Notes under the pieces: model-generated
What the model was told of the DNA's origin: nothing
Databases searched by the model: none
What the model saw: only the letters and a program-made list of their open reading frames with translations
Assembly (NCBI RefSeq): GCF_902459465.1
Contig: NC_047063.1
Location: 11,593,343-11,657,342, forward strand
Length of the DNA: 64,000 nt
Source: Asterias rubens
Lineage: Eukaryota > Echinodermata > Asteroidea > Forcipulatida > Asteriidae
Direction of reading: 5' to 3'
Position numbers and translations under genes: made by a program
Shown: positions 11,601 through 22,200 of the stretch, in pieces
Layout of the letters: every line of letters begins with the position of its first letter
How positions within the stretch are numbered: the first letter of the stretch is position 1

Positions 11601-14600
11601 TCTATAGACCGATCCATTAAGCTCCGCCCCATTGCGTATTGACCAATCGCAACCAATTGCACAACCAAAGTCTGACACTATAAAGTCTGACGTGCATTCG
11701 CGTATGCTTGGCGCGCGCAGCAGTGTTGAACAGAATGCATAATGCCATTGAAAGGCTCACGTGTTCTTGCTCACACGTGCGCCGTGGGCGGAGCCTAATG
11801 GATCGGTGTATTGGTGGCACCAGCTATGGCTACCATGTTCTGGCTTGTAAACTGTTGCTGTTGAGCAAACAGTCGGTTATCCTTCAACAAGTGTGTGCGC
11901 TAGAGAAGATCGGTGAAACAAAACCCAACTGCGAGAGGTGAGCTGGCATTTGGAAAAACTTCAAACTCAAAATGATTAAAGTAAAACGGGAACCACTACC
12001 CAAACTACAGGCTCATCAGTGACGATACAGTGATTAAACTGTATACACCACCACAGCAGAGTTTCAAGATGTGAAGATCTGGACCCATAGAGCTGCTTAA
12101 GCACAAAAAGTAGCTAAGCACAACAAAAGTATGCTTACTACATGTCTAATAAGGTTACCAGGCAAAATGCCAATTCACGTTTAGAATTTGTGACTTGTAT
12201 CCTGCTCATTACTGCTAAGCAGGGATTTTTAAGCACTATTTTCTGCTTTAAAGCAGCTCTATGAAATTGGGTCCTCTTCTCAAAAGATTCTCAAGACCTT
12301 AAATTACATGTACTTGTACATGGCCACTTCTTGACTAATCTTGAAAAATATGTTGACTCTCTCCAGCATAAATTAAATCAACTTAGTTCTCATTAATTAA
12401 ATCAATGATTTTAATCACATTCCAAACCAACAATAGGTATTTTGTCCTACATTGTACTTATTCTACAACGCACCTTTATTTCCGTCGCTGTCGTCCGAAT
12501 CAACGACACCTGTCCTGCTTTCAACTTCCATCATTTTACAAGCCTCAGCTTCATTGTGCTCCGACGTCTCTTTAATGTCCTTAACTGGTAAACTGTCATC
12601 ACTGCTACTAGTTCTTTCACTGGTATCCATTGCAGGTTTAGATACCGAGGCATTGGCATAATGCCTCGTGGAATCAACGTCTTGCTGTTCACTGGCAGCA
12701 GGGGAACAAACGACGGCATCATTTGGTGGCTTGGGGACTAGGGAAGAACTGGCTGTGTTTCCGTTGGTGTGATTGGTTTCATCCGATGGCGGGGTGGTCT
12801 CGACTGGCTGGGATTCACTAGACACTGTACTTGCTGTTTGGGTGTGGGTATCAGAGGGTATCCCATTCATCAGGAGGGTTGTATTTCGTACCTCACAGGA
12901 ATGGGTGATGCGTTTCCCGGCTGGCGTGATGGTGCTTACAACCTGGACATTCTGCAAACATAGACCACAATCAAGATTAATAACAATAATAGTAATAATA
13001 ACAATAATAATGATACTTAACCTGCGCAATTTCCATACTAAAAATTATCAAATGCGCCTAACAATTAAATGATTATAATGAAAACAAAAACAAGATTCAT
13101 TTCAATTTAATTAATTAAAGTTAACGGCTCAATTAAAAAAAATACACAACAGTAGTTAAAAAGACTTAAATTTATGTGCTTAAACAAACATTTTAAACAA
13201 ACCAAAAATTTTAAACAAACAAAATTTGTAAAACTAAAAAGATAAAACCTAAAGGCGAATATGTAAAATGAATATCATCTCTGTCATGGTATTTCAATAT
13301 TTTCAAAACCAACTTCGATGTTGACGATGTTAAAATTCAATATCGTATCCTGACGATATGATAGTCATTTCATCCAGGCTTAAACCAAATTCACCTAAAA
13401 TCACATGCCTGAAGCCAGCAATCAAGTGTACACATGGTACATGGTTGTGAACAAAAAAAAAAAACTCAAAAATTTGAGGTCCAACTAACAAACTGCATAA
13501 AAATTCAAACGAAACAGAAGGAGATCAATTTAATTTAAATATTCATCACGAAACATTTATCAAGTAAAACATTTCAAAACAATAACAGAGCTGCATTACC
13601 TTTTCCACGCCTCTCATGAACTTGTCACTCCTTTGGTAATACCGCTTAGGATGCGTCAGTAGTTCACAAAGCCGTTGCATGGTAAATGGAGCACTGGTTT
13701 GGAAAAAAACCAAGAAACACACATAATCATTGCATTGTTCGGACTTGAGTGATTGTTGATTTGGCAGATATAAAGTTGAATGTTGGTATAAATTGGTATA
13801 CTTTATTAACATTATCATATACATTGTAGTGACCAAAACTGGTTGAAAATTTACAAGATAAAAACATCGCAGTCTGAGAAGTCAACAATTTTAAGAAATA
13901 ATTATATATTGGAAAATACCCAGTACAAACGTAAAGATGACAAGAAAAAGTAAATTAAATACACATTGCAAGTAGATTTGTCTGCCTCAAATCGGTAAAA
14001 AGTCTCCTAAATTAAACTTTTAACTCTAAAAAGTGGGGGGGGGGGAAGTAGATGTGGGAAAATCAGTAGTCAGAGTGGGAGATAATAGTTCATAGTTGAT
14101 GGTTACTACAAGCAGAAGAAGAACAAACCCATGTGTATACCAACTAACTATTGAGTGCTAACTATTTGACTCTTGATTCTAAATATTTAACTCAGCACAT
14201 TGTTTTCACCCTCCAGAAGCAGACATGCTTGTGTAGCATGTGCATGCTTGAGGAACATTTACCAGCAAAAAATGAAAGCACTAAAAATAATAATTAGAAT
14301 AATAATAATAATAATAATCATAATAATAATAATAATAAGACTTGTAATGCACACATATCCACCCTGCTGGGTGTTCAAGGCGCAGTAAAACCAAAAACAA
14401 AACAAAAACGCGCGTGCATACCGCCGGGCAAAACCTTTGTGTTTTGGCAGCCAGCTAGAAAGTGTACGCAATCTTACTATGACTACGCAACTCAGTGCCC
14501 GGCATGACATGACGTATATAGTGTTTTGTCAACAGAGGGCGGTTTGAATGTAAACATAGGTCACATCGTCTATAGGGAAAGAAAAGAAAGAAAACATACT

Positions 14601-17600
14601 TGACACACCACATCGTCTCTAAAAGCTCACATGACTTACCTGTTGAATGCATTCAGTGAACGCATGAGTCTCTCTCTCATATCATCAAACTTGACATTCT
14701 CCACGTTAGGAAGCATTGGGACCTCCTCACAAGGGTTGGTCTGGATATATTCTTGAATGACATTCTCAAGCTTGGTGACTACAAGAGGCTTAAGCTTACA
14801 CCATGGAAATCTGTGAATAGTAATAATAATAATAAAAATAATAATAATAATAATGAATAATAATGATAAAACAGCTTTACGAGTATATAGCGCCCTTAAA
14901 GGCAGTGGACACTATTGGTAATTGTCTAGCCTTCACAGTTGGTGTATCTCAACATATGTATAAAATAACAAACCTGTGAAAAGTTGAGCTCAATCGGTCA
15001 TCGAACTTGCGAGATAATAATGAAAGAAAAAAACACCCTTGTCACATGAAATTGTGTGCGTTTAGATGGTTGATTTCGAGACCTCAAGTTCTAAATCCGA
15101 GGTCTCGAAATCAAATTCGTGGAAAATTACTTCTTTCGCGAAAACTATGGCACTTCACAGAGGGAGCCGTTTCTCACAATGTTTTATACCATCAACCTCT
15201 CCCCATTATGCGTCACCAAGAAAGGTTTTATGATAATAATTATTTTGAGTAATTACCAAAAGTGTCCACTGCCTTTAACCCAAAAGGGTCTCGAGGCACT
15301 TGAAGTAACAAATTTAAGCAAGTTAATGAAAATATGGAACCATTTTTAGTCACATACAATAATACTACAAATGGATGGAAACTACAACCAGTCGACTAGC
15401 CCAAGAAGGCTAGTTAACTTGCCATTGTACTACTGGTTTAATAAGGATTTGGGCTTGATAGGGCCAGTGGAACAAACAAAAGTGTTCACTTTGATGCCAG
15501 CATGATCTTGGCAGAAAGAAACACTATGTCCTTCTTCACAAATTCCAAGTCTCTACCTACATGTACATGTAGCAGGGCCCAATTTCATGGCTCTGCTTAC
15601 CGTGAGCACAGAATCAGCGCTTACGGAAGCAGGGTATTTTGTGCTTACGGGAAGCGTATTTCATAGGTTAGTGGCGAATTTTGGCTTCTGCGCATGCGTA
15701 CTCCACGTTACTTGGCATTCTACGCTTACAAGGCTAGCAAAAGAAATTCGGCGCTTGCACGTAAGCGGGGAATCGTGATCAGAAACGCAGAATTTGGCGG
15801 TAAGCAGAGCCATGAAATTGGGCCCTGGTCTCTACCTATAATGTAGCTGGACACTATTTCAATTAAATTAAAACTCACATTTATTTCCATGCTTCATGAA
15901 AACAGTTAAAAGGAATAACAACAGTTTGTAAAGAAGTAACCAATAAACAAAGCTCTTTGACAAGGCAGAGAAATGAAGGCATCATCTAGAAGCCTGAGGT
16001 TTGTGGTTAGATGGACAGACAAACCTAACTTATAGGAACAAGAACAAACGGACAGAGACAATTAAAACAAAGACAGAAAAGATGAAGATAACAATGATGA
16101 GAATAATAATATTGACAATGTATTGACGCCAAGCGTATGCAGCTCAGCAGCCTAACATTTGTAAATGTACATGTAGCAAGCTTGTGTTGACTAAAAAATC
16201 TTACACCTATTTATTGCCCTACATGTATGTATTTACATGCTTTTACAACATTCAACTCAAGAGGGCACTGTGCATCAAAAGTAAATTTTCAACAGTTGGC
16301 CCTGTACGAGACTACTTAGTTCCAATTAATTTTGAAAATGTTATAAATTTGAGCATGATAAAAATCGCTTGCGAAGATTGAAAAGAATAGAAAACATTTA
16401 ATCGTGTTCAAGTTTCAGAAACATTTTTAAATTAAGTCTGAAATGGGTAAACATCTTGTTGTCCCTTGGTGGTGTCTGTCATCATCAAGCCGCCATCTTT
16501 GAGGAAAAAATGGTGGCGTAACAATCGCACAGATTTGTACTCGTGGCGCACATGATTGGCCCATGATCAACCTCCAACCTGCTCAAATGACATGATGCGC
16601 ATTCATAAGGTCTATTGGTGGGAGTTAAGACTACACAAGAGCTGGCACTTTTTTGCGGGATGAGCTTGTCATTTATACTTACAATGGTTCACCGTTGCGA
16701 GCTATCCTACATAGTAGCTCTTCCAGTTCTTTAGGAATCTCTCTTGATGGTTTGCGTTCAAATGCTGGGTGGGGGAAAAGGAAAAGATTGAATAAAACAA
16801 CAAACAAACTGCTTTGACCAAATATAAGAAGTTTGGTCAAAGCATGCTGAATTGAAAAAAAGGTCCTTTTTTTATAAATTGAAGTAGTATTTTGTTTAAT
16901 TTTTCATACATTCTTAAAGCCATTAGACCCTTTCGGTTCAGAAAAAAAAAAAAAGTTCACAGATTTACAAATAACTTACAGGGTTTACAGCAGGCAATGG
17001 TGAAAGATTTCTCTTGAAATATTATTCCATGTTGTCGTGAGTTGTCGTGAGGGGTCGTGAGTTGTCGGTATTTAGTGCGACCCCACATGAAAGCAAATGA
17101 AGGCCGGTCACTTCTGTCAGACTCAGAGTCAGACAATTGGGGTACGAAATGACTTGGGTATGAAGTGACTTGGGTACCACAATTTGGGTACGAAGTGACA
17201 GGTACAAAGTGACCGACATCGACCGACATCGCTTTGTAAGCGGTCGCACTAAATACAACTCACGACCCCTCACGACAACTCACGACAACGATTTTTAAAT
17301 GCACTTTAACAGAACATTTGAACGAAATTCAACCGTTAAATATGTGCACAAGAGTCACATGCATCTAAACCACTTTCAAACTGTTGAAAAAATTGTATTT
17401 TTAACTGTAAAAAAAGTGTTTTTTACCCCGAACTTAGTAATGAACGGAAATATTCGCCATGTTGTCTTTCGACGTACTTGGACGATTCTATCACACCGCA
17501 GGGGGCAAGGTAATTTCTGAGGGCTGAGTTTCATTTTTTCGTTTTGGTTTTAGCTGCTGATTTTTTCTTTCTTGTTAGTAACTAAGCCGCCACTCTGGAA

Positions 17601-18678
17601 TTTGAAGTTTAAAAGGGAAACTTAAGTATAATGTAGTTTTAAACTCCATGAAATACATTTTTAAAAAGGTAAATAATCATCTTGCATATTGTATCACCCC
17701 TGCGGTATAATAGAATCGTCCAAGTGCGTCGAAAGACAACATGGCTGATATTACCGTTCGTTACTAAATTCGGGTAAAAAACCACCTTTTTTACAATTAA
17801 AAATACAATTTTTTCAACAGTTTTGAAATGATTTTGGTGCATATGACTCTTGTGCATACATTTTACGGTTGACTTATGTTCAAATGTTCTGTTAAAGTGC
17901 ATTTACAAATTGTTGTCGTGAGTTGTCGTGAGGGGTCGTGAGTTGTCGGTATTTAGTGCGACCCCTCTGTAAGGGGTGTTTTTGTAAGTGAGTGGAGGGA
18001 GACTTTGCTGGGGGCGAGTTGACTGGCATTCCTATTTAAAGAGAAAATGTTTCTGTATCCTGCCGTCACTTTTTCATTCATTTATTTATTAACAAAAAAA
18101 ATAAATATGAAATAAACTAGCATCTATAAATGGAACAGGCCTATTCCTTTTTGAAAAAATGAAAGGAAGAATGAACAACATCATGAATGAGTGAAAAGTG
18201 GGTGGCTGGCAGGAGGAAACGGAAAGTTTTCCACGAGTGGCAACTTTCAGTTAAGAAATCTCAAGTGTGTCGCCGATCACCATAATTGTGAATATCGCAC
18301 AAGATCATTTAACAAAAATCAAATCTATTGTAAGTGTAGTTACATAAACATTTTCATTTAACAAACGAAATTGAAATACTCAATCAATTATCAAATCATC
18401 ATGTTCATGTCATTGAGAAATAAGATTCGTTCAAAAATTATAAAGGAAAAGTTTCCGTATGGCGCCACCACTTTTTCATTCAAAATAAAATAATATAGTA
18501 TCTAATTTACCTGATTGATATATCCCTTTTTGTAAAAATGAGTGAAAAAGTGGTGGCGCCATACGGAAAGTTATCCATTATAAATTTTAAATTTAAAAAG
18601 TCAGAAATTCTCACCATTAAGGGCGTCCAAAAAGTTTTCCATATTCTCCCCCATTTCAGCGGGCGTTTTGGCCAACAT
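8700..18678 (-). CDS. PPP4R2: Protein phosphatase 4 regulatory subunit 2 (PPP4R2), complete, 7 exons
   Basis: Exons in transcript order are 18678-18615, 16764-16683, 14810-14640, 13693-13600, 12951-12474, 10291-10157 and 9622-8700. They give 1947 nt, 648 aa, with all joins in phase at GT-AG sites. The conserved N-terminal region (about 1-150) contains FERKPSREIPKELEELL, FDDMRERLMRSLNAFN, PFTMQRLCELLTHPKRYY and FMRGVEKNVQVVS, all PPP4R2 family landmarks. The extreme C-terminus, PMEQD, also matches the vertebrate protein. PPP4R2 binds the PP4 catalytic subunit and PPP4R3, and the complex acts in DNA repair, centrosome maturation and snRNP assembly. The rest is a low-complexity acidic Ser/Thr tail with 26 pentapeptides of TSEAA type (about 400-530). 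At 648 aa it is longer than the roughly 420-450 aa of vertebrates, mainly because of this tail. The ATG at 18678 is the first after an in-frame TAG about 66 nt upstream; ATGs 8 and 12 codons later are alternatives. Confidence 0.93.
8949..9338 (-). repeat. PPP4R2: Coding minisatellite: 26 pentapeptide units in the PPP4R2 tail
   Basis: A 15-nt unit (about 'acctctgaggcagct' on the coding strand) repeats in frame 26 times with substitutions, encoding variants of T-S-E-A-A. The third residue is nearly always Glu, with Asp or Gln in a few units. There are no indels, so the frame is kept throughout. Confidence 0.9.
9788..9953. mobile_element. Repeat family E, copy 2
   Basis: Between 'aggcctggaatttcatc' and 'gtaaaattccaggct', in the intron between the last two PPP4R2 exons. 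The interior contains 'aggggcaccaaggcc' and 'gcaacagaggcc', as in copies 1 and 3. Confidence 0.7.
10326..10714. mobile_element. MITE family C, full foldback copy
   Basis: Starts TTAAAGGAACACGTTGCC and ends GGCAACGTGTTCCTTTAA. The two arms, each about 185 bp, are inverted copies meeting at a centre where 'ggagtcaagaatttgactcc' forms a small palindrome. It lies about 35 bp upstream of the acceptor of the PPP4R2 exon at 10157-10291. Confidence 0.9.
11398..11604. mobile_element. MITE family G, full copy
   Basis: About 207 bp with inverted ends TAGACGATGTGACCT and AGGTCACATCGTCTA. The interior carries 'ccgccgggcaaaacctttg' and 'gccagctagaaagtgta'. Other copies: 14405-14573 (left end lost) and 33800-34013 (inverted). 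Confidence 0.85.
11605..11812. mobile_element. MITE family H, copy 1
   Basis: Inverted ends 'gaccgatccattaagctccg' and 'ggagcctaatggatcggt', about 208 bp. It abuts the family G copy directly. Other copies: 21510-21719 and 53651-53844. Confidence 0.8.
12083..12273. mobile_element. MITE family B, short copy
   Basis: Ends 'ggacccatagagctgcttaa' and 'agcagctctatgaaattggg', about 190 bp, in a PPP4R2 intron. Confidence 0.75.
14282..14340. repeat. AAT microsatellite
   Basis: Interrupted (AAT)n run in a PPP4R2 intron. Similar runs occur at 12976-13012, 14819-14860, 31915-31942, 35392-35444, 36880-36900, 37083-37110, 47356-47372 and 50430-50462, often beside a 'tataaagcgc' motif that marks SINE-type tails. 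Confidence 0.85.
14405..14573. mobile_element. MITE family G, right part
   Basis: Matches family G from 'gcataccgccgggc' to the terminal 'aggtcacatcgtcta'; the left end is replaced by A-rich sequence. It lies about 65 bp from the donor of PPP4R2 exon 14640-14810. Confidence 0.75.
14896..15278 (+). mobile_element. MITE family A, copy 2 (full)
   Basis: Runs from TTAAAGGCAGTGGACACTAT to 'agtgtccactgcctttaa', 383 bp, the best-preserved plus-orientation copy. It lies in a PPP4R2 intron. Confidence 0.9.
15573..15828. mobile_element. MITE family B, full copy
   Basis: Ends 'agggcccaatttcatggctc' and 'gagccatgaaattgggccct' are near-perfect inverted repeats around 255 bp. Confidence 0.85.
16440..16616. 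mobile_element. MITE family I, copy 1 (degraded left end)
   Basis: Shares 'gccatctttgaggaaaaa', 'acagatttgtac' and the end 'gcattcataaggtctatt' with the better copy at 39685-39860. Its right end lies about 65 bp from PPP4R2 exon 16683-16764. Confidence 0.6.
17031..17966. repeat. Composite long inverted repeat in a PPP4R2 intron
   Basis: Three blocks of the motif 'gtcgtgaggggtcgtgagtt' occur: 17031-17085, inverted at 17237-17290, and direct again at 17912-17966. Arms of about 270 bp (17241-17507 and 17689-17966) are inverted copies of each other at roughly 85-90 percent by eye. They start at 'gcactaaata' and meet toward 'accgcaggggg'/'cccctgcggt'. The spacer of the first hairpin holds imperfect repeats of 'gggtacgaagtgac' (17140-17215). 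Look-alike ORFs in the two arms are consequences of the inverted duplication. Confidence 0.8.
18048..18232. mobile_element. Hairpin MITE family M, degenerate copy
   Basis: Ends 'gtttctgtatcctgccgtca' and 'ggaaacggaaagttttcc' are diverged versions of the family M ends at 18445 and 19543, with the same spacer motif 'tattcctttttgaaaaaatg'. Confidence 0.55.
18445..18578. mobile_element. Hairpin MITE family M, intact copy
   Basis: Near-perfect arms of about 30 bp (TTTCCGTATGGCGCCACCAC and its complement) flank about 60 bp of AT-rich spacer. It lies in intron 1 of PPP4R2, about 36 bp past the exon 1 donor. Confidence 0.85.
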
Positions 18679-19200
18679 ATCTTGAGCTACAAAATGACAA
18701 ACTAACCTAAAATCGCGGTCACACGTACTGTACTACGCCGTCTTAAAAATTTTGACGATTTTGCGGCCTCAGTGGTCAGTCTGGTAGCCCGTTTGAAATT
18801 GTGTATGTAAAACACCGTGTGCGGCGGGGATTAGGTAAAAGGATCAACATTTAACTGGTAGTCGTTTTGCTTGCATTGCAATAAGGGGAATTGAGTAGTT
18901 GTACACCATCGAAAATAGAAACGCATTATAAATTCGTATGGTTTTCAGGTTGTTTTTTGGTTAATTGGGTCTTGGATCCTACCTGGAAATTACATTTTTA
19001 GAATTGAAGATAAAATTATATAATGTCAATTTTTTTGGGGGGGAAAATCATCATTTAACAGCAATATAAATGTTAACTTGCATGTGGGGGAGGGGGCGGG
19101 GCGTGGGCTGAGTGAGTATTCCTCTACGTCAACAGAGGGCGATACAAAAGATGGCGCCGCCCATGAACAAAGTTGTTTGTAAACATTCCCATTGTCAATA
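18679..19200. promoter_or_regulatory. Divergent PPP4R2 / NUBP promoter interval
   Basis: The start codons of PPP4R2 (minus) and the NUBP gene (plus) are 522 bp apart, head to head. The interval has no TATA box in a convincing position. It contains G-rich runs at 19026-19110 and, at 19148-19160, AAGATGGCGCCGC, which resembles a YY1 site of the type often found just downstream of transcription starts. A shared bidirectional promoter is inferred from the spacing; start sites cannot be read from the sequence. Confidence 0.55.
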
Positions 19201-19201
19201 A
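19151..19201 (+). other. Upstream ORF overlapping the NUBP start (TAATG)
   Basis: ATG at 19151 opens a 16-codon reading frame (in-frame second ATG at 19163) whose TAA shares one base with the main ATG at 19201, as TAATG. If the mRNA starts upstream of 19151, translation of the Fe-S factor would depend on leaky scanning or termination-reinitiation. Confidence 0.5.
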
Positions 19202-22200
19202 TGGAACCTCAGGGGAAATCAGATGCTGCAGCTGCCGTTGGTTGCCCGGCAGAGACAGTAAGTAACATTTCTTCACAGAACAAGGACGAGCATCTGAGCA
19301 TACTATCCAGAGACTGTAGTTCGGATCGGTTGATGGATTTTTACCTCCTCATTCAAAAAGTCAAATTCTGGGGGAGTCATGGACTCTGGTCACTGGAGGG
19401 AGGTAGTAGAAATAGATGCTCCACTCCAGTCCATCTGTCTGACACTGTGACAGTGAGTGACAGGTGACATATCAATATTGACATTACTTTGAACTGTCAT
19501 TCATGTAAAAAATTAATTAATTAATCAACTGCATGGGTGTGAATAATTTTCCGTATGGCGCCACTACTTTTTCACAAATTTTTACAAAAAGGGATATTTC
19601 AATGAGGTAAATTAGATACTATCTGCTATTGTTTCGTATCGAATGAAAAAGCGGTGGCGCCATACGGAAACTTTTCCTGAATAAATAAGGAGAAACTATA
19701 TAATAAAATAGTAAATTTCTTTTGTAGAGTGATGGCTCTGACAGTCTGAAAAGAGCCGGTGTGGTCTTGAGCTTGGCGAACGGTTTAGAACAGTATGCTC
19801 TGCTCATCTTCAGGAGAAAAAAAGATGATGAACATATTAGTATGGTATACTGTTCGAAGCATCGAGACCACACCGGCTCTTTTCAGAGCCAACACTCCCA
19901 CAAAAGAGATTTACACATGGATGTACCCGTAGGCGCAAGTTTACTGTGTAGTGTTACTGTTGTTAGTTTCTTCCTATAGATGCTTTGTATATAATGAAAC
20001 ATGTTCCCATTCTGAATCAGAGTTCTTCTAGATTGACATGATGCTTTTTATTTCAGTCACAAGCAGGGAGAGCTGATATCTGCAAGGGATGCCCAGGGCA
20101 AGCAATGTGTCAAAAGCAAGGTAAGGACAAATAAAATTTGTAATAACCCTCCCGCTTCCTTTTCAGAGGCCGCCACTTTTCTGTTTTCATGCTTTTGTTT
20201 GTGCTTATGTCAAATGTTCTTCCTGGGTTAGTGGGGAATTTTGTGCACAGGCCTACTCCACGTTACTACGCATTCTATGCTTTACACAGCTAGCGCAGCT
20301 GAATAATGCATATAGAGACCACCACCCCATACAGTGATTGTATCCTTGAAACAGGAGCCCATTGATAAGTATATTTCTTACATTGTACATTAAGCAAGAC
20401 ATATTTTTGAGACACAATAAACCAAGCAAGCATCAAAGCAACAGCTCTTGTGGAACTCAAGACATTACAGTAAGCACAGAATTCGGCGCTTAGCAGACCC
20501 ATGAAATTGGGCCCTTATTTTCATGGTAAACTTCTTACCATTTTTTTTTCTATCATCAGGTGGTACAGATCCAGATCAAGAGATGATTGACTTAAGGATG
20601 AATGCAATCAAACATAAGATTCTTGTCATATCAGGAAAAGGAGGCAAGTAACTTATTGTAGTGCTAAATAATGTTCAATACATGAATGATGTTTGATTGA
20701 TTGATTGATTGCTAATTCACCGGAGTGTGGGTTGGAATCCCGGTCGTGACACTTGTGTCCTTGAGCAAGATACTTTACTATAATTGCTTCTCTTCACCCA
20801 GGGGTATAAATGGGTACCTGCGAGGGTAGAGGTTGATATTGTGAATGAAAAAGCCTTTGGAGTGATATAAACTGTTGCCCAGGTTGTATACTCCCAAGGG
20901 AGCTGAGAAACATTAAAAAAGGGGTGTTATTGGCCCTATGACCAGGGCACTAATGTAGAGCGCATTGATACAGTTATTGTGAAATGCGCTATATAAGAAT
21001 CGGTTATTATTATTATTATTACTATCAAAATGGAGCAAGAACATGTCAAAAATACATTCATAACACAAGAAGAGAAGACAATGAAATAAGACAAACGAAA
21101 ATAAACCACAAGATCATCCAAGGGTAGCCCCCAAAAAAGCCAATAACTTAGACTTTCCATTTGGGTCCTTACAAAAAAACTACAAAGTTTTCTATCAACC
21201 TAAGAACGTTTCTTCTCAAAAGGTGCTTATCGATAGCACAAAAAAACACATTCAACACACTTTTACCTGGACCTTTTTAAATGAACACTTTAAGATGCCT
21301 CAACACAGTTAATTCTATTTCAAGTTTATCTCTAAGCTGTACGGAGTAGTGCTGTTTTCTTATAAATATAAAGAGAATTGCTTGTTTTGTTTTGATTCAT
21401 CTTTATTAGGCGTAGGTAAATCCAGTTTAGCAGCAACACTGTCAATGGCTTTTGCAAAGTCTCATCCAAACAAGGTGAGATCATCAGTCCAATTCAACTG
21501 AATGAGGAATGGACCGTTCCGGCTTTCCACTAAGCTCCGCCCACCGCGCACGTGAGCAAGACACGTGTACAAGCACTCCCAATGACATTCTGCACGATTC
21601 TGCCTCGCATGCCAAATATACGCGCACGCATGACGGAGTTTGTCCGACCACAATCATTACTGTGATTAGTCAAATGGGTGAACGCTCACAGTTTGATTGA
21701 CAGGCCGGATCGGTCCATTGGTTTCATGGAAGAGGGGATGTATTTTATAAACCGATTCTCCCAGATCAACAATTTAACACTTTTTAAAAATCTCAAAGAC
21801 ATCACTTGGAAGTTATAAAATATCAATGAAATTTCAATGCTGTGATATTTTGAAGCAATTTTACAAACATTGTTATTTTGTTATTAATTTTGTTTATATG
21901 CAAGTTCACCCCCAAACAAGGCTAAGAGCCGCTCTTGGTATGGGGCTACAAAGGGAACAATTATTAATAGGTGAAAAGAATTGGGGGAGCTGAAGATAGG
22001 AATTGATATTCCTCTTCAAACAGTCTAGATTGTAGGATGGAGGGAAACATGCACCAGGCAAAGCTGTTGTTGGAATGGGTCCTTGGGTGGATTTCACAAA
22101 GGTAGTCCTAAGTTAGGATGAGTTACTGGTCCTAACTTAGGACTAGTCCTATCTCTTAGCATTGCCTAGGACTAGTCCTAAGTTAGGACTACCTTTGTGA

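Noticed and set aside
17299-17902. Two similar ORFs (starting MHFNRTFE) on opposite strands as a duplicated small gene
   Set aside because: They are the two arms of one inverted repeat read in opposite directions. Flanking non-coding sequence is equally duplicated and there is no family resemblance.
19731-19978. ORF after 'ttttgtag' as an extra NUBP exon
   Set aside because: It lies in the family P inverted repeat, and joining it would break the direct exon 1 to exon 2 join, which restores the spacing of the four-cysteine motif.
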